The notes beneath the pieces were generated by a model. That model was not told where the DNA came from. It searched no databases and saw only the letters and a list, made by a program, of their open reading frames with translations. Positions 18,534-33,008 of a stretch of DNA of 64,000 nt are shown here, one piece after another (the stretch's first letter is position 1; each line of letters opens with the position of its first letter). Both the position numbers and the translations under genes were made by a program. This DNA is from Leptolyngbyaceae cyanobacterium JSC-12. GTDB taxonomy: Bacteria > Cyanobacteriota > Cyanobacteriia > Leptolyngbyales > Leptolyngbyaceae. The stretch covers positions 3,684,199 to 3,748,198 of the forward strand of contig CM001633.1 of NCBI GenBank assembly GCA_000309945.1. Direction: 5' to 3'.

Positions 18534-19562
18534 TTAGGTATCGAGAATATGATCGTATGTTTTCAGCAAGTAGTCAGGCTTGAGGCGAGTAATCCAGTAT
18601 CCAGCGTAAATTAACAGCACGGAAACCAGCATGATTGGAATGGCAAAAGGAAAGTACAGGATGTGACGTGGATTGTTGATGAAGAGGCGACTGAGGCGAT
18701 CGCTTGCTACCTGTAACTTTCTGCCAAATCCTGACACGGTTGGATCGCGATCAAGCAAGAGGGATGGAGAATTGGGGATGGGAAATGCTTCTGCCCGCTG
18801 CCCCTTGGTATCTGGTACCTGACTTCTCTCCTGAATCAACCGCCTCTGCCAGTAGTAATCATGCCCAATTAACAAAAACCTCCAGAAAAAGTGAGAGAGT
18901 CCATTCGGAGGGGCATGAGTAGCACAGGCAGCAGGATTTAACCAAATCGTATGTCCGTTTTGCTTCAAGTGCTCAATGTGGATAACGCAGTTCCCCCGAT
19001 AAAGGGGTAGTTCTGCTGGAATAGGATTTTTCAGAAGAAACTCGCGGCGAAAAGCAACATTATTGAGAAAATACTGGGACGTTGGAGCAACGTCGGTTTT
19101 GCCAGAATATTGAGGAAAGATATAAGTCATCGCCATTGCTGTGCCGTAAGGGCCACGCCCACGGGTCGTTGTTTCACCAGCAACGACCTGAATATGATCT
19201 CCCTGCATGAAGGTTTCGAGGATAGTTCGCAGCCAATGTGGTCCATACACACAATCCGAATCGGCATAAACGACAATATCCCCAGTTGCCAAGCTGGCAC
19301 CCAACATTTTGGCTTTGTAGTACCCTGTGGACGCGGGAGCCGGATGAATTTTGATCCAGGAATAGTGATCGCATAGTTGTCTCAACAACTCTGGCGACGC
19401 ATCCCCGCTATCAATCAACAAGACTTCCTTTGCTTGAGTCAGCGGCACATCTTGATTGACTAAGGAAGCTAACGAATCCACCAACCCCTTCAGGTCGGCA
19501 TTCGCCAAATTCTCCGTTTCCAGAATGATTGAAAACGTTGGTAATTGTTGCTCTACTGACAT
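18534..19562 (-). CDS. Family 2 glycosyltransferase
   Basis: GT-A fold glycosyltransferase of 342 residues. The N-terminal domain begins FSIILETENLANADLKGLVDSL, has the metal-binding ADSDCVY (Asp101 and Asp103), and FLNNVAFRREFL near 165. A hydrophobic helix near 300-322 (FPFAIPIMLVSVLLIYAGYW) probably anchors it to the membrane. The segment at about 247-270 (QVPDTKGQRAEAFPIPNS) is low-complexity and comes from intergenic-type repeat DNA. The sugar and acceptor are unknown; cell-surface polysaccharide or glycolipid is the likely role. Confidence 0.85.
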   Translation of the reverse strand: MSVEQQLPTFSIILETENLANADLKGLVDSLASLVNQDVPLTQAKEVLLIDSGDASPELLRQLCDHYSWIKIHPAPASTGYYKAKMLGASLATGDIVVYADSDCVYGPHWLRTILETFMQGDHIQVVAGETTTRGRGPYGTAMAMTYIFPQYSGKTDVAPTSQYFLNNVAFRREFLLKNPIPAELPLYRGNCVIHIEHLKQNGHTIWLNPAACATHAPPNGLSHFFWRFLLIGHDYYWQRRLIQERSQVPDTKGQRAEAFPIPNSPSLLLDRDPTVSGFGRKLQVASDRLSRLFINNPRHILYFPFAIPIMLVSVLLIYAGYWITRLKPDYLLKTYDHILDT

Positions 19563-19720
19563 CCTTACTCTCCCACCACAAGGACTTCCAACCGCTACTT
19601 ATAGAAGATCCTATCGTAGAGGATCAACCAATTCTGCTTGCAACTTGTCCTGTGGGGTAGTCGTCTTGACTTTCCACGTAGCTGCTATCGTCCCAGCGAT
19701 TATAGCCAGTACCAAACAAT

Positions 19721-21367
19721 CTACTGCTTTCGGACTTTCTGAGAATAGAAGGATGCAGATTCAATCCCTTTGGAGCATTCTTTGGTGAACTCAATTAAGT
19801 GATGGGCAACCAGTCCCACACTCAATAACCGCTCAATTTTGCCCTTTTTGATTTCGGGTTTTGCCATTTTCCAGAAGGTGTCGCGGTAGCTGCTGATTAC
19901 GCCTGCGTGCCAGAACAGTTTTGCCATCATGGTTAGCCCACGCCGCACGTTCTCTTTATTCACACGTGCCGCACTCTTAGGTGGTTTGATCCGGTTAGGG
20001 TAGGTATGTTCACACTGGTAAGCAAACCGTTCAAACAAGAATTTGGGTTCATAAGCGGTGGTAATGCAGCGTTTCCACATTGCCAGCACATCTTCATAAG
20101 GCATGAGAAATTCCACATTGGATTCGCGCCCTTCTTCAAAGTTGAGTCGCCCTTCTTGCTCTAATCTCCGCCAGAGAGGGGTTTTGGGCAGGGCATAGAG
20201 CAGGTTGATCGTGAGCATGGGAATATTGGAGAGGCGAATGAATTCCAGGATGCGATCGCAGGTCTCCGGCGTATCGGTATCTAGCCCTAAAATAATTCCT
20301 GATACCACTTCTAACCCATAGCTGTTGAGAGTTTTAATCGCATCGAGAATGGGAATGCTGAGGTTCTGATCTTTAGAAATTGACTTGAGTGCATCCGGGT
20401 CAGGGGTTTCAATGCCACAAAAAACAGTGCCAAAATAGGCTTCCCGCATCATTTCCAATAACTTGGGACTTTGCGCCATGTTCAATGTCGCTTCGCAGGC
20501 AAATTGCACCGGATAGCCATTTTTCTTTTGCCACTCAATCAGATGCGGCAACAATTCCATAACAGCACGACGATTCCCCACAAAATTGTCATCCACAAAA
20601 TACACCGCTCCCGGATTGCCTGACTCCAGCATCGCATCCAGTTCTGCCAAAACTTGCTGAGGCGTTTTTAAGCGGGGATTGCGTCCATACAGTTCGGGAA
20701 TGTCGCAAAACTCACAGCGATAGGGGCACCCACTAGAAAACTGCACGTTCGCGATGAAATATTGGTTCAGGTTAAGCAGGTGATAGGCAGGAATGGGAAA
20801 CTCATCCAGGGGTAGGCGATCGCGGGTTTCAAACCGAATTTGCTGATCTGGGCGCTCAATCGTGTTATCTAAATGCTCAATCAGCTTATCCATCGCATCG
20901 CCCAGTTCGCCAATGTGCAGCAAATCAAAATCAGGGTAGTACTCTGGGCATCCCGATACTGAAGGTCCACCGACAACCGTGATTTTGCCATACCTATGCG
21001 CCATCTCATTAATTTGATTAATTTGAGGACGCTGAATGTGCATACCGCTGGTAATCACCACATCTGCCCACTGGTAGTCTCGCTTACGAGCGGGTCGAAT
21101 ATTTTCGTCCACAAAGCGCACTTCCCATTCTTCTGGCAAATATGCCGCAGCAACTAAAATGCCTTGAGGTGGCATAAAGGCTTTAACGCCGCGAGTCAGC
21201 GGGTAGGCATGATGAAACGTGCCAAATGACCGACTGTACTTAGGAAATACACACAAAACTCGTCGTTTATTTCGGGGTACGTAAGAGGTTCGGTGCGATC
21301 GCAAGCCTGGCTCAGCCATCTGATCGAAATTAAGCGACTGTTCAATGGGGGGTAACGTCGCCGTCAT
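19721..21367 (-). CDS. B12-binding radical SAM protein, HpnP-like
   Basis: 548 residues. The N-terminal cobalamin-binding Rossmann-like domain spans about 35-170 (RRVLCVFPKYSRSFGTF, VVITSGMHIQRPQINQI). The radical SAM core has the CxxxCxxC cluster motif Cys214, Cys218 and Cys221 (SSGCPYRCEFCDIP), followed by a DUF4070-like C-terminus. From memory of the family it most resembles HpnP, the hopanoid C-2 methylase. Other class B methylases of this architecture exist in cyanobacteria, so the substrate is unproven. No hopanoid genes are nearby. Confidence 0.8.
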   Translation of the reverse strand: MTATLPPIEQSLNFDQMAEPGLRSHRTSYVPRNKRRVLCVFPKYSRSFGTFHHAYPLTRGVKAFMPPQGILVAAAYLPEEWEVRFVDENIRPARKRDYQWADVVITSGMHIQRPQINQINEMAHRYGKITVVGGPSVSGCPEYYPDFDLLHIGELGDAMDKLIEHLDNTIERPDQQIRFETRDRLPLDEFPIPAYHLLNLNQYFIANVQFSSGCPYRCEFCDIPELYGRNPRLKTPQQVLAELDAMLESGNPGAVYFVDDNFVGNRRAVMELLPHLIEWQKKNGYPVQFACEATLNMAQSPKLLEMMREAYFGTVFCGIETPDPDALKSISKDQNLSIPILDAIKTLNSYGLEVVSGIILGLDTDTPETCDRILEFIRLSNIPMLTINLLYALPKTPLWRRLEQEGRLNFEEGRESNVEFLMPYEDVLAMWKRCITTAYEPKFLFERFAYQCEHTYPNRIKPPKSAARVNKENVRRGLTMMAKLFWHAGVISSYRDTFWKMAKPEIKKGKIERLLSVGLVAHHLIEFTKECSKGIESASFYSQKVRKQ

Positions 21368-21695
21368 CGAAAAAACCTCCTCACATTAACTAAGCAATCC
21401 TGCCAGATGCAAAAACCTGGCTAACCAAAGTATTACGACAAATTTCTCAAATTTCCAGAACTTTCAGGAGATTCAGCAACTGAACTATCAGCTTTGCCAC
21501 ATTTGATACGGCAAGGCGAGTCAGAAGACTTCCCTAGAAATCAGCATTTGAGCAATTGATTTTGTCTAAAGTTTCTGCCCAAAGCTATAGAACAAAAAAC
21601 CTCCAGCATGAAGCCAGAGGTTGGATATTAGTGATGCAGTTACCAGAAGCGTCAGATAAACGCCCCCTCAGATGGTTAATGCTCTATTGATGAAT
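21368..21695. other. 328-bp gap containing the apcE terminator
   Basis: No coding frame was supported. It contains the rho-independent terminator of apcE and the leader of the radical SAM gene. Confidence 0.5.
21591..21622 (-). terminator. Rho-independent terminator of apcE
   Basis: Minus-strand stem AACCTCTGGC / GCTGGAGGTT (10 pairs including two G-U) with loop TTCAT is followed by TTTTGTT. It lies 74 bp beyond the apcE stop. Confidence 0.85.
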
Positions 21696-25543
<3,848 letters not shown>

Positions 25544-26740
25544 ATGCCAGATCTTCATACTGTTAGCGCTGCCGTAGCAAAACTTTACGATACCTATCCG
25601 TTTCCCCCAGAGCCGTTGTTGGATGAACCACCTCCCGGATATAACTGGCGCTGGAATTGGTTGGCTGCCTATAGCTTCTGTACAGGACGTAAGCCAGCAA
25701 CCAAGGCTATCCGCATTCTAGACGCTGGGTGTGGAACAGGCGTGGGCACTGAATATTTAGTTCACCTGAACCCCCAAGCTCAGGTTGTTGGCATAGATTT
25801 AAGTGCGGGAGCACTGGCGATCGCCCAAGAACGATGTCAGCGGTCAGGAGCCGATCGCGTCCAGTTTCATCACCTCAGCCTGTTTGATGTAGACCAGTTG
25901 CCTGGTGAGTTCGACTTGATTAATTGCGTGGGCGTTTTACACCACACATCTGACCCAATTCGGGGTATTCAAAATCTGGCAACAAAACTGGCTCCGGGTG
26001 GAATCATGCATATTTTTGTGTATGCCGAACTCGGACGCTGGGAAATTAAGTTGATGCAGGAGGCGATCGCCCTTCTACAGGGCAACCATCGCGGCAATTA
26101 TCAAGATGGAGTCAAAATCGGTCGGCAAATTTTTGCGGCATTACCCGAAAATAATCGTCTCGTACAGCGAGAAAAAGAACGCTGGTCACTGGAAAATCAA
26201 CGAGACGAAAATTTTGCTGATATGTATGTCCATCCTCAGGAAATCGACTACACCATTGACACGTTGTTTGAGTTAATTGATGCCTCTGGGCTAGAATTTA
26301 TCGGATTCTCCAATCCACAATCGTGGCAACTGGAACCTCTGATTGGCAAAAGTCCCGAACTGATTGAGCGAGCAAAAAATTTGAGCGATCGCCAGCGGTA
26401 TCGCTTGATTGAACTACTCAATCCCGAAGCCACTACCCACTATGAATTCTTTTTGGGGCGTTCCCCATTGCCAAGATTCACCTGGACATCTGACGAAGCA
26501 TTGCTCAATGCGATTCCAGAACGAAACCCCTGCATGGATGGATATCCAGGGCAATGCCTTTTTAATCAAGACTATCAAATTGTTCATCTCACCCCAGAGG
26601 AATATCAATTCTTGCAAGCATGTGATGAAAATTGCACTAACCCCCAAACAATTCAAACTCTACTGTCACAAATTCCTCTCTCCCTAGAGACCGTCAGGAA
26701 GCTGCTTACAGAGCGGTTGATTCTGTTAGTTCCAACTTGA
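25544..26740 (+). CDS. Class I SAM-dependent methyltransferase
   Basis: 398 residues from the ATG at 25544, preferred to the TTG at 25466 because MPDLHTVSAAVAKLYDTYPFPPE is a natural N-terminus. The methyltransferase domain (about 50-170) has motif I ILDAGCGTGVGTEYL, the acidic VVGIDLSAGAL and the post-motif FDLINCVGVLHHT. A C-terminal region of about 200 residues lacks a recognised domain; it ends in a helical, winged-helix-like segment. The substrate is unknown. Confidence 0.85.
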   Translation: MPDLHTVSAAVAKLYDTYPFPPEPLLDEPPPGYNWRWNWLAAYSFCTGRKPATKAIRILDAGCGTGVGTEYLVHLNPQAQVVGIDLSAGALAIAQERCQRSGADRVQFHHLSLFDVDQLPGEFDLINCVGVLHHTSDPIRGIQNLATKLAPGGIMHIFVYAELGRWEIKLMQEAIALLQGNHRGNYQDGVKIGRQIFAALPENNRLVQREKERWSLENQRDENFADMYVHPQEIDYTIDTLFELIDASGLEFIGFSNPQSWQLEPLIGKSPELIERAKNLSDRQRYRLIELLNPEATTHYEFFLGRSPLPRFTWTSDEALLNAIPERNPCMDGYPGQCLFNQDYQIVHLTPEEYQFLQACDENCTNPQTIQTLLSQIPLSLETVRKLLTERLILLVPT

Positions 26741-26873
26741 CGTTAAGTATTATTACTCTGCGTGATATGATCTCTGGTGGTCTAGGAAATGAGTGAAGCC
26801 TGGAACGTAAGCTCCAATTGAGCTTTGCTTAAGTTTATAGCCCAACCATTGTTTCTAGTGCCCACACCAACAA

Positions 26874-27278
26874 ATGAGGGAACTCTCTAATCCAGAGCCT
26901 GCTTCACCAGAAGCTCAAAATTCTATGCAGGACTACTATCAGCTTCAGTGGGAACTCTTAGTGACCACACTGATACTTACTGCTGTCTTTTTTGCCTTTG
27001 TTTGGTATTTTTATTCCCTCACAATTGCTCTGAATTATTTACTTGGAGCGTGCACAGGTGTGGTTTACTTGAAAGTGTTGGCTAGAAACGTCGAGCGGTT
27101 AGGTACAGAAAACAGTAAAGTCGGGAAATCCCAGATTGCAATTTTCGTTGGGCTGATTATAGTAGCAACTCAATGGAAACAGCTACAGATTTTGCCGATT
27201 TTCCTTGGTTTTTTGACATATAAGGCTGCGCTTCTTGTCTACATGCTGCGAATCTTAATGCCTTCTGACTCTCGTTAG
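26874..27278 (+). CDS. atpI: ATP synthase subunit I
   Basis: Small membrane protein of 134 residues at the head of the atp1 operon, with four hydrophobic helices (for example [20 protein letters not shown] and [17 protein letters not shown]). AtpI/Atp1 assists c-ring assembly and is not a permanent subunit. It lies 55 bp before atpB. Confidence 0.88.
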   Translation: MRELSNPEPASPEAQNSMQDYYQLQWELLVTTLILTAVFFAFVWYFYSLTIALNYLLGACTGVVYLKVLARNVERLGTENSKVGKSQIAIFVGLIIVATQWKQLQILPIFLGFLTYKAALLVYMLRILMPSDSR

Positions 27279-27333
27279 CGAGGCAACTTTAGATTTCTCA
27301 TTGCAATTCTCTGGCAAAATTGTTCGGAGTCCA

Positions 27334-28080
27334 ATGTTGAGTTTTCCTGCTACTCCTATTCTTCCTTTAGCCAGCCTGGAAGTTGGTCATCACTTTTACT
27401 GGCAAATTGGCAATTTAAAAGTGCATGGGCAGGTATTTCTTGTCTCCTGGTTTGTAATTGCTTTGCTAGTGATTGCCTCTATTTTGGCAACTCGTAACAT
27501 TCAGCGAATTCCGTCAGGTATTCAAAATTTGATGGAATATGCATTGGACTTTGTGCGTGAACTTGCAAAGAACCAACTGGGCGAAAAGGAGTTCCGTCCT
27601 TGGGTGCCATTTATTGGCACTCTCTTTTTGTTCATCTTTGTATCTAACTGGTCAGGGGCATTGATTCCCTGGAAATTGATCAAACTTCCTGAGGGTGAAT
27701 TGGCAGCCCCCACCAACGATATCAACACAACGGTCGCATTGGCTTTACTGGTGTCTCTGGCATATTTTTATGCGGGATTCCGGAAGAAAGGGTTGGGTTA
27801 CTTTGCAAAGTATGTTCAGCCAACTCCAGTGTTGTTGCCGATCGCGATCTTGGAAGATTTCACAAAGCCTCTATCACTCAGCTTCCGACTTTTCGGAAAT
27901 ATTTTGGCGGATGAGCTAGTGGTAGCGGTACTGGTTCTCCTGGTTCCCTTGTTTGTGCCATTACCTGTGATGTTGCTGGGTCTATTTACTAGTGCGATTC
28001 AAGCGTTGGTATTTGCGACATTAGCAGGGGCATATATTCATGAGGCTCTAGAAGGACACGGAGAAGAGGAGCATCATTAA
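27334..28080 (+). CDS. atpB: ATP synthase Fo subunit a
   Basis: Proton-channel subunit of 248 residues. The ATG at 27334 is chosen because GGAG lies just upstream; an earlier TTG in frame has no such site. The essential arginine is in [19 protein letters not shown], and the C-terminal helix is [18 protein letters not shown]. Its place between atpI and the c subunit is conserved. Confidence 0.96.
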   Translation: MLSFPATPILPLASLEVGHHFYWQIGNLKVHGQVFLVSWFVIALLVIASILATRNIQRIPSGIQNLMEYALDFVRELAKNQLGEKEFRPWVPFIGTLFLFIFVSNWSGALIPWKLIKLPEGELAAPTNDINTTVALALLVSLAYFYAGFRKKGLGYFAKYVQPTPVLLPIAILEDFTKPLSLSFRLFGNILADELVVAVLVLLVPLFVPLPVMLLGLFTSAIQALVFATLAGAYIHEALEGHGEEEHH

Positions 28081-28178
28081 ATGCTCTCAGCTAAAAAGTT
28101 TAGATCTTGGAGGATAACTCAGGTTTCGTTTCAGTCTGCTGATTGACTCTGATTCTGCCTTTAGGATCTAAAACCTGA

Positions 28179-28481
<303 letters not shown>

Positions 28482-28636
28482 GATTGCATATCTAGCATTA
28501 TGGTAGGGATTCTTCGGATTTCCCTACCTGCGCTCAATGTGTAATCTGTGCTTCCTGTCTGGGGTGGTATTCCTGACACTAAGTTGGCAACGTTACCGAC
28601 CGTGTAGCACTGCGATCGCAGATAAAAAGGGGAAAA

Positions 28637-29062
28637 ATGTTTGATTTTGATGCAACTCTGCCGCTAATGGCAGTCCAGTTCTTACTATTGGTCATCATCC
28701 TGAATGCTGTATTTTACAAGCCGCTGACTAAGGCGATCGAAGAGCGAAACGACTACATACGTCGTAATCAGGTTGAAGCTCAGGAGCGGCTTTCAAAAGC
28801 TGAAAACCTGGCAAAGCAATATGAGGATGAACTGGCAGATACCCGCAGACAGTCTCAAGCGCTGATTGCAGCAGCCCAGGCAGATGCCCAAAAGATCGTT
28901 GCTGCCAGGATTGCTGAGGCTCAAGAGCAAGCTCGTCTGCAACGAGAGCAGGCTCAGAAAGAGCTCGATCAGCAGAAGCAAGAAGCAATGCAGGCTTTAG
29001 AGCAAGAAGTCGATTCTCTGAGTCATCAGATCTTAGGAAAGCTACTGGGTTCTCAAGTGTAA
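28637..29062 (+). CDS. ATP synthase Fo subunit b' (AtpF')
   Basis: Peripheral-stalk subunit of 141 residues. One N-terminal membrane helix ([20 protein letters not shown]) is followed by a long charged coiled coil rich in Ala, Glu and Gln. Photosynthetic organisms have distinct b and b' genes; this is b' (atpG in older cyanobacterial usage) and is followed directly by b. Confidence 0.94.
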   Translation: MFDFDATLPLMAVQFLLLVIILNAVFYKPLTKAIEERNDYIRRNQVEAQERLSKAENLAKQYEDELADTRRQSQALIAAAQADAQKIVAARIAEAQEQARLQREQAQKELDQQKQEAMQALEQEVDSLSHQILGKLLGSQV

Positions 29063-29138
29063 GTGGGGTTTATTGTGTGATCCTCGCAATGATGTTTGGG
29101 AGTAGGCAGCATAGAAGTGAGATGGGAACAGCGCAGTT

Positions 29139-29693
29139 ATGAGTATGTTGGGAACTTTTGTATGGCTTGTTGCAGAAGCTGGGGTAGAAGCTTCTGAAGA
29201 AGGTGGATTTGGCATTAATACCGATATCCTGGAAACCAACCTGGTAAACCTTCTCATCGTAGCAGGGCTTCTATTTTACTTTGGTCGTGGCTTTTTAGGG
29301 AAGATTTTGAGCGATCGCCGCTCTTCGATTGAAACTGCGATTCGTGAAGCAGAGGAACGCAAGCAGCAGGCGGCTGCCGCTCTTGCAGATGAACAGCAGA
29401 AGCTAGCTCAAGCCCAGCAAGAGGCTGCTCGCATCCGAGCGGCAGCAGATGAGCGGGCAGCTACTACGAAGGCAACAATTTTGGAGCAGGCTGAGCGCGA
29501 TATTCAGCGATTGCGGGAGTCTGTGACACAGGATGTCGATACAGAACGAGCACGGGCGATCGCAGAATTGCGTCAACGAATTACAACATTAGCGCTTCAA
29601 AAAGCTGAAGCTGAACTACCTTCTCGCTTAAATGACGATGTGCAAAGAAGCATCATTGATCGCAGCATTTCAATGCTTGGAGGTGCTTCATGA
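29139..29693 (+). CDS. atpF: ATP synthase Fo subunit b
   Basis: 184 residues with an N-terminal leader and membrane helix (ETNLVNLLIVAGLLFYFGRGFLG) and then a coiled coil (EAEERKQQAAAALADEQQKL and onward). It forms the peripheral stalk with b'. Its stop overlaps the atpH start by 4 bp. Confidence 0.95.
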   Translation: MSMLGTFVWLVAEAGVEASEEGGFGINTDILETNLVNLLIVAGLLFYFGRGFLGKILSDRRSSIETAIREAEERKQQAAAALADEQQKLAQAQQEAARIRAAADERAATTKATILEQAERDIQRLRESVTQDVDTERARAIAELRQRITTLALQKAEAELPSRLNDDVQRSIIDRSISMLGGAS

Positions 29694-30250
29694 AGGATGC
29701 CGGAATCGTAACAGGTGAGATTTTAGAGCGCTACGCTCAGGCACTATTATCGGTCGCCCAAGACAACAACATCGTTGACCAAGTTGTACAGGACGTTAAC
29801 ACAATCCTGGGACTCTTAAAAGAGTCTCAAGACCTGCGGGACTTTCTGGCAAAACCGATTTTCAAGGCAGAAGACAAGAAGGCTGTTCTAGCCAGAGTTT
29901 TAGGTGATACTGTTCATCCCTATACTCGCAATTTTCTTTTGGTTCTGGTAGACCGTCGTCGCATTGTGCTTTTGGAAGGAATTTGTAAAGAGTTCCAGGC
30001 GTTGATCCGGAAGTTAAACCAGACGGTTCTAGCTGAAGTAACTTCTGTAACTGAACTCACTGAGGATCAAAAACGAGCTTTGCAGGAAAAGGTGATTGCG
30101 TTGACGGGTGCTCGCAATGTCGAACTGGAGACGAAACTCGATCCCGATCTCATCGGTGGTGTCATCATCAAGATTGGATCTCAAGTAATTGATGCCAGCC
30201 TGCGTGGGCAATTGCGACGTATCTCCTTGCGCTTGAGCAATGTTTCTTAG
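29690..30250 (+). CDS. atpH: ATP synthase F1 subunit delta
   Basis: 186-residue OSCP/delta subunit linking the stalk to F1 (called atpD in some cyanobacterial annotation). It has the N-terminal helical bundle (ERYAQALLSVAQDN) and the signature DPDLIGGVIIKIGSQVIDASLRGQLRRI at the C-terminus. It is translationally coupled to atpF by a 4-bp overlap. Confidence 0.96.
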   Translation: MKDAGIVTGEILERYAQALLSVAQDNNIVDQVVQDVNTILGLLKESQDLRDFLAKPIFKAEDKKAVLARVLGDTVHPYTRNFLLVLVDRRRIVLLEGICKEFQALIRKLNQTVLAEVTSVTELTEDQKRALQEKVIALTGARNVELETKLDPDLIGGVIIKIGSQVIDASLRGQLRRISLRLSNVS

Positions 30251-30350
30251 GTCTGTTCAATAATGAGTTTTGAATCAGGATTGATGTCTCAAAACTCGCC
30301 TTTCAAGCTTAGAACTCAACCCCTTATTCACCCTCTGAGAGAGCAACTCT

Positions 30351-31868
30351 ATGGTAAGTATCCGACCTGACGAAATTAGCAGCATTATTCGCCAGCAGAT
30401 TGAACAGTACGACCAGGATGTAAAGGCATCAAATGTTGGTACGGTTCTACAGGTTGGCGACGGGATTGCCCGAATTTACGGCTTAGAAAAAGCAATGGCA
30501 AGTGAACTGCTGGAGTTTGAAGATGGCTCCATCGGGATTGCCCTAAACCTGGAAGAAGATGATGTCGGTGCAGTATTGATGAGTGATGGGCGCGGCATCG
30601 AAGAGGGTAGTTCGGTAAAATCTACCGGACGGATTGCTCAAGTTCCTGTTGGAGAAGCACTCATCGGTCGGGTAGTTGATGCACTAGGTCGCCCAATTGA
30701 TGGCAAGGGCGAAATCCAAACCTCCGAAACCCGTTTGCTGGAGTCAATGGCTCCTGGCATCATCGCTCGGAAATCGGTATGTGAACCGATGCAAACCGGG
30801 ATTACAGCTATTGATTCCATGATTCCTATCGGTCGGGGGCAGCGAGAACTCATCATTGGTGACCGTCAGACTGGGAAGACCGCGATCGCAATCGATACAA
30901 TTCTGAACCAGAAGACGGAAAATGTGATTTGCGTCTATGTGGCGGTCGGGCAAAAAGCATCCACCGTTGCCAACATTGTGAACATACTGCGTGAGCGCGG
31001 TGCCCTCGATTACACCATCGTGGTTGCTGCAAACGCCAACGATCCTGCCTCTTTACAGTACTTGGCTCCTTACGCTGGAGCCGCAATGGCAGAGTACTTT
31101 ATGTACAAGGGCAAGCACACCCTGGTTGTGTATGATGACCTCTCCAAGCAAGCACAAGCATACCGTCAAATGTCTCTCCTGCTGCGCCGCCCACCCGGTC
31201 GGGAAGCCTATCCTGGTGATGTATTCTATCTTCACTCTCGTTTGTTAGAACGGGCTGCCAAGCTCAATGATGAACTGGGTGGTGGGAGCATGACCGCTCT
31301 GCCTATTGTGGAAACGCAAGCAGGTGACGTATCTGCTTATATTCCGACTAATGTAATTTCTATCACCGACGGTCAGATTTTCCTCTCGACTGACCTGTTC
31401 AACTCTGGTTTGCGTCCGGCTGTGAATGCAGGGATTTCAGTATCTCGCGTAGGCTCGGCAGCGCAAACTAAAGCTATGAAGAAGGTTGCAGGCAAGGTGA
31501 AGCTGGAACTGGCACAATATGATGACCTGCAAGCCTTTGCTCAATTTGCCTCCGACCTGGATAAAGCCACCCAAAACCAACTGGCACGAGGTCAGCGTCT
31601 ACGGGAAATTTTGAAACAACCTCAATTCTCTCCTCTGTCGGTGAGTGACCAGGTTGCTTCGATTTATGCTGGCATCAATGGTTACCTGGATGATATCCCT
31701 GTGGATAAGGTTGCCAGTTATTTACAAGGACTCCGGGAATATCTGGCAACAAGCGCTCCCAAGTATAGCGAACTGATTCGTGAGAAGCGTGAACTAAGCG
31801 CTGAAGCAGAGGAAATCCTCAAAGGCGCGATCGCAGAGTACAAGAAAACCTTCCTGGCTACTGTGTAA
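30351..31868 (+). CDS. atpA: ATP synthase F1 subunit alpha
   Basis: Non-catalytic nucleotide-binding subunit of 505 residues. Walker A is GDRQTGKT (170-177). The alpha/beta signature [18 protein letters not shown] sequence appears as [18 protein letters not shown] near 360. It ends [16 protein letters not shown]. The beta and epsilon genes are absent here, as expected, because cyanobacteria encode them in a separate operon. Confidence 0.98.
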   Translation: MVSIRPDEISSIIRQQIEQYDQDVKASNVGTVLQVGDGIARIYGLEKAMASELLEFEDGSIGIALNLEEDDVGAVLMSDGRGIEEGSSVKSTGRIAQVPVGEALIGRVVDALGRPIDGKGEIQTSETRLLESMAPGIIARKSVCEPMQTGITAIDSMIPIGRGQRELIIGDRQTGKTAIAIDTILNQKTENVICVYVAVGQKASTVANIVNILRERGALDYTIVVAANANDPASLQYLAPYAGAAMAEYFMYKGKHTLVVYDDLSKQAQAYRQMSLLLRRPPGREAYPGDVFYLHSRLLERAAKLNDELGGGSMTALPIVETQAGDVSAYIPTNVISITDGQIFLSTDLFNSGLRPAVNAGISVSRVGSAAQTKAMKKVAGKVKLELAQYDDLQAFAQFASDLDKATQNQLARGQRLREILKQPQFSPLSVSDQVASIYAGINGYLDDIPVDKVASYLQGLREYLATSAPKYSELIREKRELSAEAEEILKGAIAEYKKTFLATV

Positions 31869-31872
31869 ATCG

Positions 31873-31923
31873 GGAATGGGGAATTGGAGACGGGGAATTG
31901 CGTAAGGTTTCTTTCCCCATTCC
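31873..31923. repeat. 11-bp perfect inverted repeat between atpA and atpG
   Basis: GGAATGGGGAA (31873-31883) pairs with TTCCCCATTCC (31913-31923). It is followed by tandem tagtccc heptamers (about 31938-31951). It may be an RNA-processing hairpin within the operon or simply a mobile short repeat. Confidence 0.6.
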
Positions 31924-31962
31924 TAACCCCCAACCCCTAGTCCCTAGTCCCTGGTTAAACTT

Positions 31963-32910
31963 ATGCCAAACCTCAAATTTATTCGCGACCGGATTCAATC
32001 GGTCAAAAATACGAAAAAGATTACGGAAGCCATGCGATTGGTTGCGGCAGCGAAAGTTCGTCGGGCTCAGGAGCAAGTCATCGCAACTCGTCCCTTTGCT
32101 GATCGTCTGGCTCAGGTGCTTTACGGCTTGCAAGCCCGGCTACGGTTTGAAGATGCCAATTTGCCATTACTGCGGAAGCGAGATGTAAAAACAGTTGGGA
32201 TTCTAGTGATTTCTGGCGATCGCGGTTTGTGTGGTGCTTATAATTCCAACGTCATTCGTCGAGCTGAGAACCGAGCCAAAGAACTCAAGGCAGACGGGAT
32301 TAATTACTGTTTCGTAATTGTTGGGCGTAAGGCTGCTCAGTATTTTCAGCGTCGTGAGCAGCCGATTGAAGCAGTTTTCTCTGGCTTGGAGCAAGTTCCC
32401 ACTGCCTCGGAGGCATCACAGATTGCAGACACGTTGCTGGAGCTATTTTTGTCCGAAACCGTGGACAAGGTTGAGCTGATTTACACTCGTTTTGTGTCGC
32501 TGATCAGTTCTCGTCCCGTCGTTCAAACTCTGTTACCGCTTGATCCTCAGGGGCTAGAAGTAGCAGATGATGAAATCTTCCGCTTAACCACTCGCGGCGG
32601 GCACTTTGAAGTGACTCGTGAAAAAGTTACTGCTCCCACCCAAAATTTCCCGAAAGACATGATCTTCGAGCAAGATCCAGTGCAAATTTTGGATGCATTG
32701 TTGCCACTCTACTTAAATAACCAGTTGCTACGTGCCCTGCAAGAGTCGGCAGCGAGCGAGTTGGCGGCTCGAATGACGGCAATGAGTAGTGCTAGTGATA
32801 ACGCGAAACAGCTCATCGCCAGCCTCACCCTGTCTTACAACAAAGCTCGGCAGGCAGCAATTACCCAAGAAATTCTTGAGGTTGTTGGTGGCGCAGAAGC
32901 ATTGAAATAG
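31963..32910 (+). CDS. atpG: ATP synthase F1 subunit gamma
   Basis: Central-stalk subunit of 315 residues (atpC in cyanobacterial usage). N-terminal [31 protein letters not shown] and C-terminal [16 protein letters not shown] and [25 protein letters not shown] are the long coiled-coil ends. The middle has the extra segment found in cyanobacterial and plastid gamma, without the plastid redox cysteine pair. It is the last gene of the operon. Confidence 0.97.
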   Translation: MPNLKFIRDRIQSVKNTKKITEAMRLVAAAKVRRAQEQVIATRPFADRLAQVLYGLQARLRFEDANLPLLRKRDVKTVGILVISGDRGLCGAYNSNVIRRAENRAKELKADGINYCFVIVGRKAAQYFQRREQPIEAVFSGLEQVPTASEASQIADTLLELFLSETVDKVELIYTRFVSLISSRPVVQTLLPLDPQGLEVADDEIFRLTTRGGHFEVTREKVTAPTQNFPKDMIFEQDPVQILDALLPLYLNNQLLRALQESAASELAARMTAMSSASDNAKQLIASLTLSYNKARQAAITQEILEVVGGAEALK

Positions 32911-32932
32911 CCATCTTTCATCATTTTCCCAA

Positions 32933-32960
32933 AAGCGTCTGGAAATCAGGCGCTTTTTTT
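32933..32960 (+). terminator. Rho-independent terminator of the atp1 operon
   Basis: Stem AAGCGTCTG (32933-32941) with CAGGCGCTT (32947-32955), loop GAAAT, followed by a run of T. It lies 23 bp after the atpG stop. Confidence 0.9.
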
Positions 32961-33008
32961 AATGCACACCACTACTATCCTCCTAACTTCCGATAGCTCG
33001 CGTCGCTC

